Below are positions 26,201-33,202 of a stretch of DNA of 64,000 bases, piece by piece. The notes beneath the pieces were generated by a model. It did no database searches and was not told the origin of the DNA. It saw nothing but the letters and a program-made list of their open reading frames with translations. Each line of letters begins with the position of its first letter. Positions within the stretch are counted from its first letter, which is position 1. Source of the DNA: Candidatus Neomarinimicrobiota bacterium (lineage in GTDB: Bacteria > Fidelibacterota > JAANXI01); NCBI GenBank assembly GCA_021734025.1, contig JAIPJS010000005.1, positions 128,112 to 192,111 on the forward strand, read 5' to 3'. A program made the translations under genes and the position numbers.

Positions 26201-26401
26201 GGTGGGCAGGAATTTCAGATACTCGGCAAAGATTATAGCTGGCAGGTGCAGCCGAAAATCGACTACTCCTTTACCGATAAGGTCAGCGGCGGTATTTACT
26301 ATAAGTACGGTAACCGGTATAACAACCGGACCAATGCCAAGGGCAAGCCGACCAAATTTACCGACTTTGGTTTGACGGTCAACATCCAGATTCGGGGCTA
26401 A
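20228..26401 (+). CDS. sprA: SprA, type IX secretion outer-membrane translocon
   Basis: A very large outer-membrane barrel, 2,057 aa from the first ATG. SprA is the protein-conducting channel of the T9SS. The N-terminal SprA domain is clear (FNIEGNIGDRINVLVDYN, then 'INYTGSEDDIIQRIDAGNINL' in two parts, 'GLFGIRTDMKLG'). Calcium-loop-like segments DVNGDGELNTED and 'TEDINRNNILDRED' occur mid-protein, as in known SprA. An Arg/Gly/Pro then acidic low-complexity linker lies at about 1675-1720. The last third is aromatic-ended beta strands. The signal peptide is encoded upstream of this ATG (20036-20227). The next gene starts at the base after the stop. Confidence 0.95.
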   Translation: MPAPPIKQPSLFEAPKRGLSLADRDSTLPPPVPFPLPLISGYRRVESTDSTGHQLIISQQYHGQDVTIPIRMSLDNYYELKREQNRRLLLREALTESLQPAGRAGGGSIELIGADIGGQRVSLRVSGNVNIEARALREDKNLTTTSIQAEPNTNILFNQRQNFNIEGNIGDRINVLVDYNSERDFQFENDVMINYTGSEDDIIQRIDAGNINLSLPGTQLVTFSPNSKGLFGIRTDMKLGPIDVVTVASIEQGKKQKVKYEGGESSQEVEIYDYNYIQDKYFFLGQEYRDRFYPLDNANLHSVLPTNLQIDEIDVYKSLVGTSLEDGNLITAKAWPEPDDKTYRSDEAQEAEFQLLTEGADYTVDRDLGYLRLSSNIQDTEILAVAFTTMNGDTVGQLDVNPNDSSAIALKMIRPQNPNFGDHGWNLMMKNVYSLGTVNLTEDGFEFQIVDTYTDRNDNLNEDGVDWLQVFGLDRFDQEGNPVPDDKIDITNIVDLQNGEIFFPYLEPFRAAKAAKAAGLDTMPGEYNPRLDTTLSQSEMYESRNSTTMSQQSSFKMVASYSNQSSNINLPGFNIIENSEEVRLNGNKLNKGTDYTIDYFMGQITLLEEDALKPGQDLEIMYETNEIFQLDKKVVIGGRAEYKFGDNSFLAATGMYYSKSSIDDKVRVGQEPFRNFVWDVNGRYRQDFGFVTKAVDFLPLVRTDAPSNFEVEGEYAQVIPNPNTQNSSLDNDGVAYIDDFEGSKKTTTMTVYRRNWTTASRPEGYNDSDRGFLFWYNPRGGIPTRNIWPEKETSVRTQNNTTDILNIVLDPRAAVGDRQPMPSDSVWAGLMRSLPSSYRDQTESKFIEIWARGDDGTINIDLGKVSEDVNGDGELNTEDIKRGGIRNGILDEDEDVGIDGLTDSSEVGVYAGDTLNIFSDPALFEKYGLLEGDPAGDNYNYSDQGEKRYDYRFINGTQENGEEQDGRLPDTEDINRNNILDREDRFFSYSIPLDTVNNPYYVSQTVFPNTDEFDSRVRGKPTGWKLYRVPLTDFVESRTHPGASMEEIEFTRMWFSDFEYEDGNQDTISIARMEIVGNEWIESQVRDVFADTTRGDSSFSVTVINNEENPEYSSPNGVRGAEDRVNNITSKEQSLVMKMANFDQWYQGVAVRDFKQNQELSLLDYKKIEMFIHGDNFVNSGDHHLQFFYRLGRSSRDNEHYYEYRTTLQPGWQSMELDLDFLTQLKTADSLTYENGAAFPPGEGRAFGQIFFEKNTIIFRDTSVANPYELVVYGEPSLGKINNMKMGARNFTGEDLRNLRNGRTTGSWPAYHGEIWLNELRVTGVRREGGTAMRMRASIDFADLMSVSFSTNRVDADFHKVDTQWGDNMNTESYDVNVNFNAHKFLPESWGVRIPLRGRYNESLQVPKYLPGSDLLTRRLSRTLTDAAVQDTMRKIESYSLQRSYGGRISRSGRSENWIPKFTINAVQLSYDFSESYSRGVTYRYVRQQTNTTQGSYNVQFPKGSGLELFKWMKPLPLYGDALSGKKFFYLPTKFDASASLREQWSDKATRVSGSNPPSSYNQTLQRSFGTGYSPFDNLSFTFSKTINSNASNYRGDRRWEMVKFLKPGQITGVNESYNSTFNPTLASWLRPSFRYQSSYQYNKRLSQDVDVAGVGYSQRASVNFSLDLQKIKESFSGGGSSRPGGRPGGRSGAGRPGSRPSPGEDDSEEGAEEEEESRSLGEMADVLLNKLQPINFTFNKGRTGRHNNLVDAPGIPYRLGFVVDPDVMVDSAFAGQSGNRNITVNQDLSLRSGINITRNISATLSFSQGQSKTFTPSQVTSNRQNDFVLLQFGKEEYQLGDDEITGLPFPGWSLRWSGLEDLAIFQGFAKSVSMDHSFTGRYETNYRNGEQRGASYTQNLQPLVGLRMTLEHDISMQTSFGLTKKVASDLTSELPSIDISNRQSFSFSTSYQRNQGMRLPLPYLRDLTLDNRINFSLTFDYSRSVSEKSIGGQEFQILGKDYSWQVQPKIDYSFTDKVSGGIYYKYGNRYNNRTNAKGKPTKFTDFGLTVNIQIRG

Positions 26402-27334
26402 ATGCGTAAACTCATATTTCTGACAGCAATCGGATTTTTTCTGACTGGAGCGCTGGTATGTGCTGAGACTCCGGTACCGGAGTTCAATGAGCAACAGGCA
26501 TGGGACTATCTGCTGGCTCAGACCGATCTCGGGCCGCGGGCACCGGGGACCGACGGACATTATCTCGCCAGAGATTTTTTTGTATCGACCCTCAATAAAT
26601 TTACTGATCGGGTGCGGGAGCAGCAATTTATCCACACGTTTCCCTACGAAGAGTCCCGCTATGATTTTACCAATATTATCGCCGAATTCGGTCCGGCATC
26701 CGGAAAACGAATTTTACTGGGCGCCCACTGGGATACCCGACCGTGGGCGGATATGGAACGGGATCCGTCGAAGCGGAACCAGGCGATCCTTGGCGCTAAC
26801 GATGGCGCCAGCGGCGTGGCGGTTCTCCTGGAATTTGCACGGATTTTCAGGGACCATCCGCCGCCGGTGCCGGTGACCATTGTGCTGTTCGACGCGGAGG
26901 ATATGGGCAAATCCGGCTATCTCGGGGAATACGCCGTCGGCTCCCGCTACTTTGCGGAAAACCTGGAGAATCCCGATGAATACCGGTATGGCATCGTTTT
27001 GGATATGATAGGCGACGCGAATCTCCATCTTCCGATGGAACGATACTCACGCAAATTTGCGCCGGATCTCACCCGCCGGATCTGGGATACCGCTGATTCG
27101 CTGGGATATACGGCCTTCCGGAATCGCATCGGAGTCTCAATCCAGGACGACCATCTGATGCTCATCCGGCACGCCGGGATTCCGTCGGTAGACATTATCG
27201 ACTTTAACTATCCCGACGAATCGCATAGATTCTGGCACACTTTACAGGATACGCCGGATAAATGCAGTCCGCGGAGCCTGAAGGTGGTAGGCGAAACAGT
27301 GCTGCATGTGATATACAATGAACAGCCAGAGTAG
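26402..27334 (+). CDS. Glutaminyl-peptide cyclotransferase (M28 family)
   Basis: A 310-aa exported zinc enzyme of the M28 glutaminyl cyclase group, which converts N-terminal Gln into pyroglutamate. GAHWDTRPWAD lies at 107-117. Likely zinc ligands are D134 (GANDGASG), D167 (DAEDMG) and H279 (WHTLQDT). E166 and D201 are likely catalytic. An Asp in the second ligand place is typical of bacterial members. A signal peptide or lipoprotein-like N-terminus (ALVCAET) is present; a lipobox is possible. The ATG directly follows the sprA stop, so the two are co-transcribed. Many exported proteins in this window have Gln after the cleavage site and are candidate substrates. Confidence 0.92.
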   Translation: MRKLIFLTAIGFFLTGALVCAETPVPEFNEQQAWDYLLAQTDLGPRAPGTDGHYLARDFFVSTLNKFTDRVREQQFIHTFPYEESRYDFTNIIAEFGPASGKRILLGAHWDTRPWADMERDPSKRNQAILGANDGASGVAVLLEFARIFRDHPPPVPVTIVLFDAEDMGKSGYLGEYAVGSRYFAENLENPDEYRYGIVLDMIGDANLHLPMERYSRKFAPDLTRRIWDTADSLGYTAFRNRIGVSIQDDHLMLIRHAGIPSVDIIDFNYPDESHRFWHTLQDTPDKCSPRSLKVVGETVLHVIYNEQPE

Positions 27335-27402
27335 CAGGGAAAAAGAAGGAAAAAACAAATTATTGAGAAGTTGAATGGTTTTATGAGGGAACAGAGGATA
27401 TC

Positions 27403-28215
27403 GTGAAACGGAGATACGGATTCCTGCTGGTCATTCTGTGGGGAGCATTACTGCTGTTTACCGCTTGTGAAGATGAACTGCCCACAGAAGTCAAGTTCCG
27501 GGAGCTTGCCATCGACTCTGTGGAGGTTTTCAGAAATGTTGAGCGGAATATCCTACGGATCCAGGCGAGAATTCTTCCGGCAACCGGGGCGCCGATCGAC
27601 AGTGTCTGGTTCAAGGGATATCAGCCGGGAGCGGATACGGCCTCTGTTGAAGCGGTGCTGTATGATGACGGCACGCATGATGACGTGATCCCGTTTAACG
27701 GCTGGTACTCAGGGGCAACGCCCGCCGGGTTTTTGGTGCCGTATCTTCCACCGGATTCCAGCCTGCAATTCAGATTCGAGGTGTTTGTCCGGGATTCCTT
27801 GAACACTGACAAGTCCCGCATCAAGACGTACACCCTGCCGTACAATTATCCCGCGGATATCTTTGAGGTCGCGGCGCCTGAAACGCTCAATGCGGCGGTA
27901 TCTGAGTTGGGACTTGTGCGGGCAGCCGTTCGGGATTCCAACGGCATCAACGACATTAAACAGGTGTACCTGCAACAATATGCCAAAGAAGTAAACGGCG
28001 ACACTCTTCAGAGTCCGGGCCGCATCACACCGCTCAGCAACCGTGGCGATTTCGAGCAGACCGGCGATGCCACGGCCGGCGATTCGGTCTATAGTGTAAT
28101 TGTCCGGACGGCTCCGTCGCTGGAGCCCGGAGCGCGGTTTATGCGAATTGTCGCCGAAGATTATAGCCGCGCCAAAGATACATCCTATGTAACCATTTAT
28201 ATCGAGAATCAATGA
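27403..28215 (+). CDS. Exported lipoprotein with two Ig-like domains
   Basis: A 270-aa lipoprotein beginning at GTG. The lipobox is LFTAC with lipidated C22. Two similar beta-sandwich units are suggested by repeated turns of the type 'DDGTHDD...NGWYS' (about 88-105) and 'NRGDFEQTGD...GDSVYS' (about 212-232). Not recognised as a named family. It overlaps the next gene by 4 nt (ATGA), placing it in the sprA-linked operon and suggesting an envelope role related to secretion. Confidence 0.8.
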   Translation: MKRRYGFLLVILWGALLLFTACEDELPTEVKFRELAIDSVEVFRNVERNILRIQARILPATGAPIDSVWFKGYQPGADTASVEAVLYDDGTHDDVIPFNGWYSGATPAGFLVPYLPPDSSLQFRFEVFVRDSLNTDKSRIKTYTLPYNYPADIFEVAAPETLNAAVSELGLVRAAVRDSNGINDIKQVYLQQYAKEVNGDTLQSPGRITPLSNRGDFEQTGDATAGDSVYSVIVRTAPSLEPGARFMRIVAEDYSRAKDTSYVTIYIENQ

Positions 28216-29819
28216 AAAAATTACTCTTATTACTGCTGCTAATCGGAATGACGACTCCCCTGTTTCCGGGTGAGAATTCTCTTTCTCTGGAAGACAAAAA
28301 TATGCTGGATCGGCTCCCCGGTAACAGCGTAGGCGATATCGGCATCGGGTCGGACTCCACGCTCTGGATAGCCGCCGGAGGTGGTATTGCCAAGTCTACA
28401 GATTTTGGAAAAACCTGGCAGATATTCCGTCACGATATTACCGACAATTTCCCCAGAGGAAGTGCATCGGCGCTGCAGGTTCGTGGAGACACGGTCTGGA
28501 CGGCCACTGTCTTCGATTCCTCCACCGCTCAGGGGGATCTTTCCACCGGCGGCGGGTTGGCACGCTCCTTTGATGCCGGCAGCACCTGGACGTACATTCC
28601 CCAGCCGGTGGATACCACCACGTATGTGGATTCGATGTACGTTGCTTACGGGGATACATCGGTGCTACTCAATCCGCCGACTACTACCAATATCCTGAAC
28701 GTGACGTATGATTTGGCGTTTGAAGATTCCGTCGTCTGGATCGCTTCCTGGGGCGGCGGTATCCGGCGCTCTCTGGATTACGGTAACACCTGGCAACGGA
28801 TTCCCACCCCAATGGACAACATGGAATATTTAAGCCCGAATTCTATCCCGGATGATTATGAGATCCGTCTGAGTTCTTCCAGTGAAGGAGCGGAAGTTGA
28901 AAACCAGAAGGGATTCTCGGTGGTGCTGGACGGGCAGGATGTCTGGGTCGGGACTTCCGGCGGCATCAATCACAGTACGGACGGCGGCCTCACCTGGCGC
29001 CGGTTCCACTTTGGCAATTCCGGGATCAGCGGCAACTGGATTCTCGCAGCAAAAAAACAGTCCACGGCCGGTGGCCGTGAATATCTTTGGGCCTCAACGG
29101 GACAGACATTCTACCAGGGAGAAGTCAGCGGGATCAGCGTGTACGATTACCAAACCGGGCAATGGCGCACGTCCAAAGAAGTCCGGTTCGCCAACAACTT
29201 TGCCACAAGCCCGATGACCGGCGCCGTCTTTGCTGCTACCGACGCCGGAATCTTCAAGACTACGGATTCCGGCTATTCTTGGGAGCCGTTCGGGACGATT
29301 TACGATAAGGAGACCGGCGAGCCGGTCTACGGCGCCAGCGGCAGCCGAGGCATGCTCTACTCGATTTCAGCGCTGGTTGGCCCCTCGCCCACAGCGGCTC
29401 CGGAGCGGCTGTGGATCGGTACGACTGACGGGCTCGCCTATACCGACAACGAATACGACTGGCACGTGCTCCGGGCGTTCTCTTCCACGAGTGCGGAAGA
29501 GTCTGAGAATTTCTACGCCTATCCCAACCCGTTTTCGCCCTCCCGGCATAATCTGCTGGAGGACGACGGTCATGTCCGGTTTCAGTACGACATGCGGGCC
29601 TCGGGATCGGTGACTATCCGGGTGTACGATTTTGCCATGGAAAAAGTGGCGGATGTGGTCGTAGACAAGAGTAAATCGCCGGGCCCCGCATCCGAGTCGT
29701 GGAACGGCGAAAATCTGCTGGGTGACGTGGTGGCCAACGGCGTGTACTTCTGTAAAATAACGGTAAATGAAAATGGGCAATCCCGCACTCACTGGACCAA
29801 ACTCCTGGTGATAGACTGA
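28212..29819 (+). CDS. Asp-box beta-propeller with C-terminal sorting-like domain
   Basis: A 535-aa exported protein. Five Asp-box motifs of the form S/T-x-D-x-G-x-T/S-W (STDFGKTW, SFDAGSTW, SLDYGNTW, STDGGLTW, TTDSGYSW) indicate a sortilin/BNR-type beta-propeller over about residues 20-430. From about 435 a FlgD-like or T9SS-type beta-sandwich follows (YPNPFSPS ... VYDFAMEKV ... WNGENLLGDVVANGVYFCKI). The propeller plus C-terminal domain order recalls PorZ of the T9SS attachment complex, but length and sequence do not prove orthology. It is followed one base later by a PorV-family gene. Confidence 0.85.
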   Translation: MKKLLLLLLLIGMTTPLFPGENSLSLEDKNMLDRLPGNSVGDIGIGSDSTLWIAAGGGIAKSTDFGKTWQIFRHDITDNFPRGSASALQVRGDTVWTATVFDSSTAQGDLSTGGGLARSFDAGSTWTYIPQPVDTTTYVDSMYVAYGDTSVLLNPPTTTNILNVTYDLAFEDSVVWIASWGGGIRRSLDYGNTWQRIPTPMDNMEYLSPNSIPDDYEIRLSSSSEGAEVENQKGFSVVLDGQDVWVGTSGGINHSTDGGLTWRRFHFGNSGISGNWILAAKKQSTAGGREYLWASTGQTFYQGEVSGISVYDYQTGQWRTSKEVRFANNFATSPMTGAVFAATDAGIFKTTDSGYSWEPFGTIYDKETGEPVYGASGSRGMLYSISALVGPSPTAAPERLWIGTTDGLAYTDNEYDWHVLRAFSSTSAEESENFYAYPNPFSPSRHNLLEDDGHVRFQYDMRASGSVTIRVYDFAMEKVADVVVDKSKSPGPASESWNGENLLGDVVANGVYFCKITVNENGQSRTHWTKLLVID

Positions 29820-29820
29820 T

Positions 29821-30777
29821 ATGAAACAACCTGACCGAGAACACCTTTGGAACCGAATAATCGTAGCCGTTTTATTGGTTGCATTTACCTGTTTGTTGCC
29901 CGTTGCAGGTCAGTCACAGACCAACGCCGGTTACGCCGGGAGCTTCCTGCGAATGGGGCTCGGCGCCCGGGGGATCGGAATGGCCAATACGCTCCCCGCC
30001 GGAAGCCAGGATGTGTACGGATTTTTCTACAATCCGGCGGCGCTCCCAACGTTGGAATCCAGACACTTCGGCACCACGTACGGATTTTTACCGCTGGATC
30101 GCTCCTACAACTACATCGGATTTGCCATGCCTTTGCCGCCCACGGCTGGCATCGGACTCGGCTGGTTCTCCACCGGTGTCGATGATATTCAGGGGCGCGA
30201 CTTTTCCGGAAAAAAAATCGAGACCTACAGCGTCAGGCAGCATACGTACATGATCAGTTTCGGCAACCGGTTCAGCAAGTATGTAAGCGTCGGAGCCCTG
30301 TTGAAGATTATGCGAAACGATCTCCAGGAGCTCGCCGCCACAGGGGTTGGGTTTGACATTGGCGCTGTGATCCAACCGCACCAACGGATAGCTCTGGCCG
30401 TGTCCGCACAGAATTTCAACGCTAAATTCTCCTGGAATACGGAAGATGTTTACTCCCAGGGATCAACGGTAATCAATGACTTTCCGCTGATATTTCGGAT
30501 AGGTGGCCAGGTACAGGTGCTCGATAATCTGGATCTGTACGGAGAATATGAACGAAGCGACAGGGGTGCGGTTGTGTTTCGGGGCGCGGCCGAATATGCA
30601 CCGATGGAGATGGTGCGGATTCGCGCCGGTGTGGCAGACGGGCACCTTCGCTTCGGCGGAGGACTGGAATACGGCTTCTTTGGGCCGGTAGAAAACACGT
30701 CCATGGACTATGCATTTGTGCCGGGACTGGTCGGGGAAGGCATATCGCACTATTTTTCGTGGTCGTTTCAGTTTTAA
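29821..30777 (+). CDS. PorV/PorQ-family outer-membrane protein
   Basis: A 318-aa FadL-like barrel of the PorV/PorQ (UPF0164) family. The signature after the signal peptide is 'YAGSFLRMGLGARGIGMANT' with 'YNPAALP', the usual conserved N-terminal hatch region. The signal peptide probably ends PVAG, before QSQTNAG. In T9SS organisms PorV carries cargo from the translocon to the cell-surface attachment complex. Its location one base after the propeller protein, downstream of sprA, supports such a role by inference. Confidence 0.88.
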   Translation: MKQPDREHLWNRIIVAVLLVAFTCLLPVAGQSQTNAGYAGSFLRMGLGARGIGMANTLPAGSQDVYGFFYNPAALPTLESRHFGTTYGFLPLDRSYNYIGFAMPLPPTAGIGLGWFSTGVDDIQGRDFSGKKIETYSVRQHTYMISFGNRFSKYVSVGALLKIMRNDLQELAATGVGFDIGAVIQPHQRIALAVSAQNFNAKFSWNTEDVYSQGSTVINDFPLIFRIGGQVQVLDNLDLYGEYERSDRGAVVFRGAAEYAPMEMVRIRAGVADGHLRFGGGLEYGFFGPVENTSMDYAFVPGLVGEGISHYFSWSFQF

Positions 30778-30843
30778 AAGATGAATAGTACGCAGATTAA
30801 GACACAGGACTGATTGAAAAGGAAAACTCAAAAAATGAGATTA

Positions 30844-30925
30844 AGATGCAGTCATCTCGACCGACTCCCGGCGGCCGCCGGGAGGAGCGGAGAGATCTCG
30901 TACTGGAAACGCAGAAGCTCCCAAA
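30844..30925. repeat. GTCATCTCGACCGACTCC-type repeat
   Basis: Contains a perfect 20-bp palindrome at 30865-30884 (CTCCCGGCGG and its complement). The element starts GTCATCTCGACCGACTCC and includes GAGATCTCG and GAGATTTCTTCTC. A relative lies at 40205-40360 and a fragment at 49886-49925. It makes an open frame upstream of the next gene look coding (30814-30981), which is rejected. Confidence 0.7.
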
Positions 30926-30981
30926 ATGAGATTTCTTCTCTCGTATTAAATGAAAGACTTAACTATGAAATTGTGAGATCC

Positions 30982-31905
30982 ATGAAAAAAATTACCCTGA
31001 CATTATTTATTGTACTGATCGCCGGAAATCTCTCCGCCCAAAACCAAAATTATCACGCGTCCGGGCTGGCGTTTTTACAGGTGAATCCGGACAGTCGGTT
31101 AACGGCTCTCGGGGGCGCGGGCGTGGGATTAAGTGCTGCAAACGGCCATACCGGTCCGGGTAACTTCCTGATAAATCCCGCAGTTTACCAGGAATCGATA
31201 CGCTCAACGGTGCAGGCCGGGCACTCCTTCTGGCTTGCCGATGCCGGAATTGAGTTTCTTGGGGTGGTGTTTCCGGTGGGAAGCTGGAACACCGGGATTT
31301 CCATGACCTCGGCAAATATCGACGGATTCGAACTCCGGGATCACCGGGCCACTGACGAACCGCTCGGCGAGTTTGGCGCCCATTATCTTCGCGCCGGACT
31401 CCATGCCAGTACAATACTGACGCCGGAACTCTCCGTTGGCGCTCGCATGGATTTCCTGTACGAAAAGATCTATTACGAGATGGCCAGCGGCGGGAGTATA
31501 TCGCTGGGAGCCCAATATCGGTTAAGCGATGATCTCACTCTCGGTGCGACGATAAACCATTTAGGGGTTATGTCTGAACTCCGGAGCGAATCGACGCCGC
31601 TGCCAACCTCGGCCCGGATCGGCGTGGGAATTACCAGCGAAATCCCCGAGGTGAATATCGACTACAATATTCTGGTAGATGGCGGCACCTATCTCGGCGA
31701 TTATTTTTTCGTGGTCGGGGGATACGAACTCTGGTACCGGGACCTCCTTGCCCTGCGCGGCGGGGTGCAATTTCTGCCGAGTGGATTTACGCCCTCCCTG
31801 GGCGCCGGTATCCGTTGGGGCAATCTGAGTTTCGATTACGGCATTCTGCTTCCCGAACACCAGATGGGTACGCCGCACCAACTCAGTCTCCATCTCCGTT
31901 TATAG
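30982..31905 (+). CDS. PorQ/PorV-family outer-membrane protein
   Basis: A 307-aa barrel starting at ATG 30982 (MKKITLTLFIVLIAG). The frame stays open upstream to 30814, but that part is a dispersed repeat and the signal peptide begins here. Cleavage after LSA leaves QNQNY. The PorV/PorQ hallmark 'VNPDSRLTALGGAGVGLS' and 'FLINPAVY' follow. Together with the preceding gene this gives two family members downstream of sprA. The T9SS of Porphyromonas also uses one PorV and one PorQ, so this may be the PorQ-type partner. Confidence 0.87.
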   Translation: MKKITLTLFIVLIAGNLSAQNQNYHASGLAFLQVNPDSRLTALGGAGVGLSAANGHTGPGNFLINPAVYQESIRSTVQAGHSFWLADAGIEFLGVVFPVGSWNTGISMTSANIDGFELRDHRATDEPLGEFGAHYLRAGLHASTILTPELSVGARMDFLYEKIYYEMASGGSISLGAQYRLSDDLTLGATINHLGVMSELRSESTPLPTSARIGVGITSEIPEVNIDYNILVDGGTYLGDYFFVVGGYELWYRDLLALRGGVQFLPSGFTPSLGAGIRWGNLSFDYGILLPEHQMGTPHQLSLHLRL

Positions 31906-31969
31906 TCTGGCTCCGTTGACATTCGCCGGGTTCGTGACTACTTTCTTTTCTTTGGTAAAGGAGTCATCC

Positions 31970-32566
31970 GTGAAGCGGATTATTTATATCATCGGAATAA
32001 CCATCGTCCTTCAGGGACTTTCGGGTTGTGATGCGTTGTTCAATACCCGGGCGGTTGAGCCGCCGGAGCAGACCTCCGGAGGCCAGTGGCAGCCACCGAC
32101 CACACCCGAGCAGGTTCTGACCAACATGGAAAATGCCGTACTGGAGCGCAATGCCGATAACTTTATTCGGTGCCTGAGTGATTCTACGGCCGGGGAAAAG
32201 CCGTACGAGTTTATTCCCGATGACGAAACCAACGCCACCTATTCCCAGATATTTCAGGACTGGCACCTCGAGGATGAAAAACGGGTCTTCCAGGAAATGG
32301 ATAAAAATGTGCCCAGAGATTCACTATTCCAGTTATCCTTCGCAGAGGATGCTGAAAAATTTGAGACAACGGACTCGGCCCGGATCGAAATCCTATATAC
32401 TTTACGGGTACATCATACCTTAGAAAATTTACCCAGAGATGTCCGCGGCAGGGCACTCTTCACGTTCAGCAGAAACGAGAGCCAGCGGAACTGGGTTCTC
32501 CATCGCTGGAAAGATTTTCGGGAAGAAAATGCGCCGTCATGGAGCCGGTTAAAGGCGGGGTTTTAA
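31970..32566 (+). CDS. Lipoprotein of unknown function
   Basis: A 198-aa lipoprotein. The start is GTG at 31970 with AAAGGAG six bases upstream (31957-31963); the longer ATG frame from 31916 lacks a sensible signal peptide. The lipobox is GLSGC (C20). The motif 'TPEQVLTNMENAVLERNADNFIRCLSDS' is paralogous to 'TPEDVLVNFRYAYIFHDSLVYS' in the next gene. A helix followed by beta strands suggests an NTF2-like fold. The next gene starts one base after the stop. Confidence 0.8.
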   Translation: MKRIIYIIGITIVLQGLSGCDALFNTRAVEPPEQTSGGQWQPPTTPEQVLTNMENAVLERNADNFIRCLSDSTAGEKPYEFIPDDETNATYSQIFQDWHLEDEKRVFQEMDKNVPRDSLFQLSFAEDAEKFETTDSARIEILYTLRVHHTLENLPRDVRGRALFTFSRNESQRNWVLHRWKDFREENAPSWSRLKAGF

Positions 32567-32567
32567 T

Positions 32568-33119
32568 ATGATTCGCTGGATGGGACTGATGCTTGGCGCC
32601 GGTTTGCTCGTGATCTCCTGCACAAACATCTTTGCACCCAAAATCGGCACAATTGGGGGCGATTCCGATCTGTTTATCACGGAGCAGCAGACACCGGAGG
32701 ATGTCCTTGTGAATTTCAGGTACGCCTACATTTTCCACGACTCTCTGGTGTACAGCCGGATTATCGATTCCTCGTTCGTTTTTTCCTATTATGATCCGGA
32801 TGCCGGGGGATCCGGGCGGTACCGATCCTGGGGACGGGATGTGGAACTCCGGACGACCGGGACACTGTTCCGGGTCTTCAACAATATTAATGTGATTTGG
32901 AACAGCACTGTGGACAGTGCTTATCGCATGGTGCCGGAGGACAGCACATGGCGGGACTCTTCCTTTGCGGAATCCAACGAAGCACTCCTCAGCAAAAGTT
33001 TCGAATTGACGCTGGATCAGGAGATCAGCGTCACCGGAAACGCGGTGTTCTATTTCCGGAAATCGACATCAAATGGTAAATGGCGCATCACCCAGTGGAT
33101 TGATGAGTCGATTTTTTAA
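32568..33119 (+). CDS. Lipoprotein, paralogue of the preceding one
   Basis: A 183-aa lipoprotein with lipobox LVISC (C18). After 'TPEDVLVNF' it has the same pattern as its neighbour: a helical segment about a short-lived domain start, then 'ITQWIDESIF' at the end, like 'VLHRWKDFREE' there. The NTF2/SnoaL-like fold is an inference. The two lipoproteins arose by tandem duplication and are probably co-expressed. Function unknown. Confidence 0.8.
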   Translation: MIRWMGLMLGAGLLVISCTNIFAPKIGTIGGDSDLFITEQQTPEDVLVNFRYAYIFHDSLVYSRIIDSSFVFSYYDPDAGGSGRYRSWGRDVELRTTGTLFRVFNNINVIWNSTVDSAYRMVPEDSTWRDSSFAESNEALLSKSFELTLDQEISVTGNAVFYFRKSTSNGKWRITQWIDESIF

Positions 33120-33202
33120 TCTGTGGCAATTGTGCCGGATATTTCCGTATGTTTACACCTTTTTCTAACGAGAAAGCAAGCAAATCCTGGACAAGTAGAT
33201 AA

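Noticed and set aside
30814-30981. Upstream extension of the PorQ/PorV-family gene
   Set aside because: Encoded by a dispersed repeat with a 20-bp palindrome; the signal peptide starts at ATG 30982.
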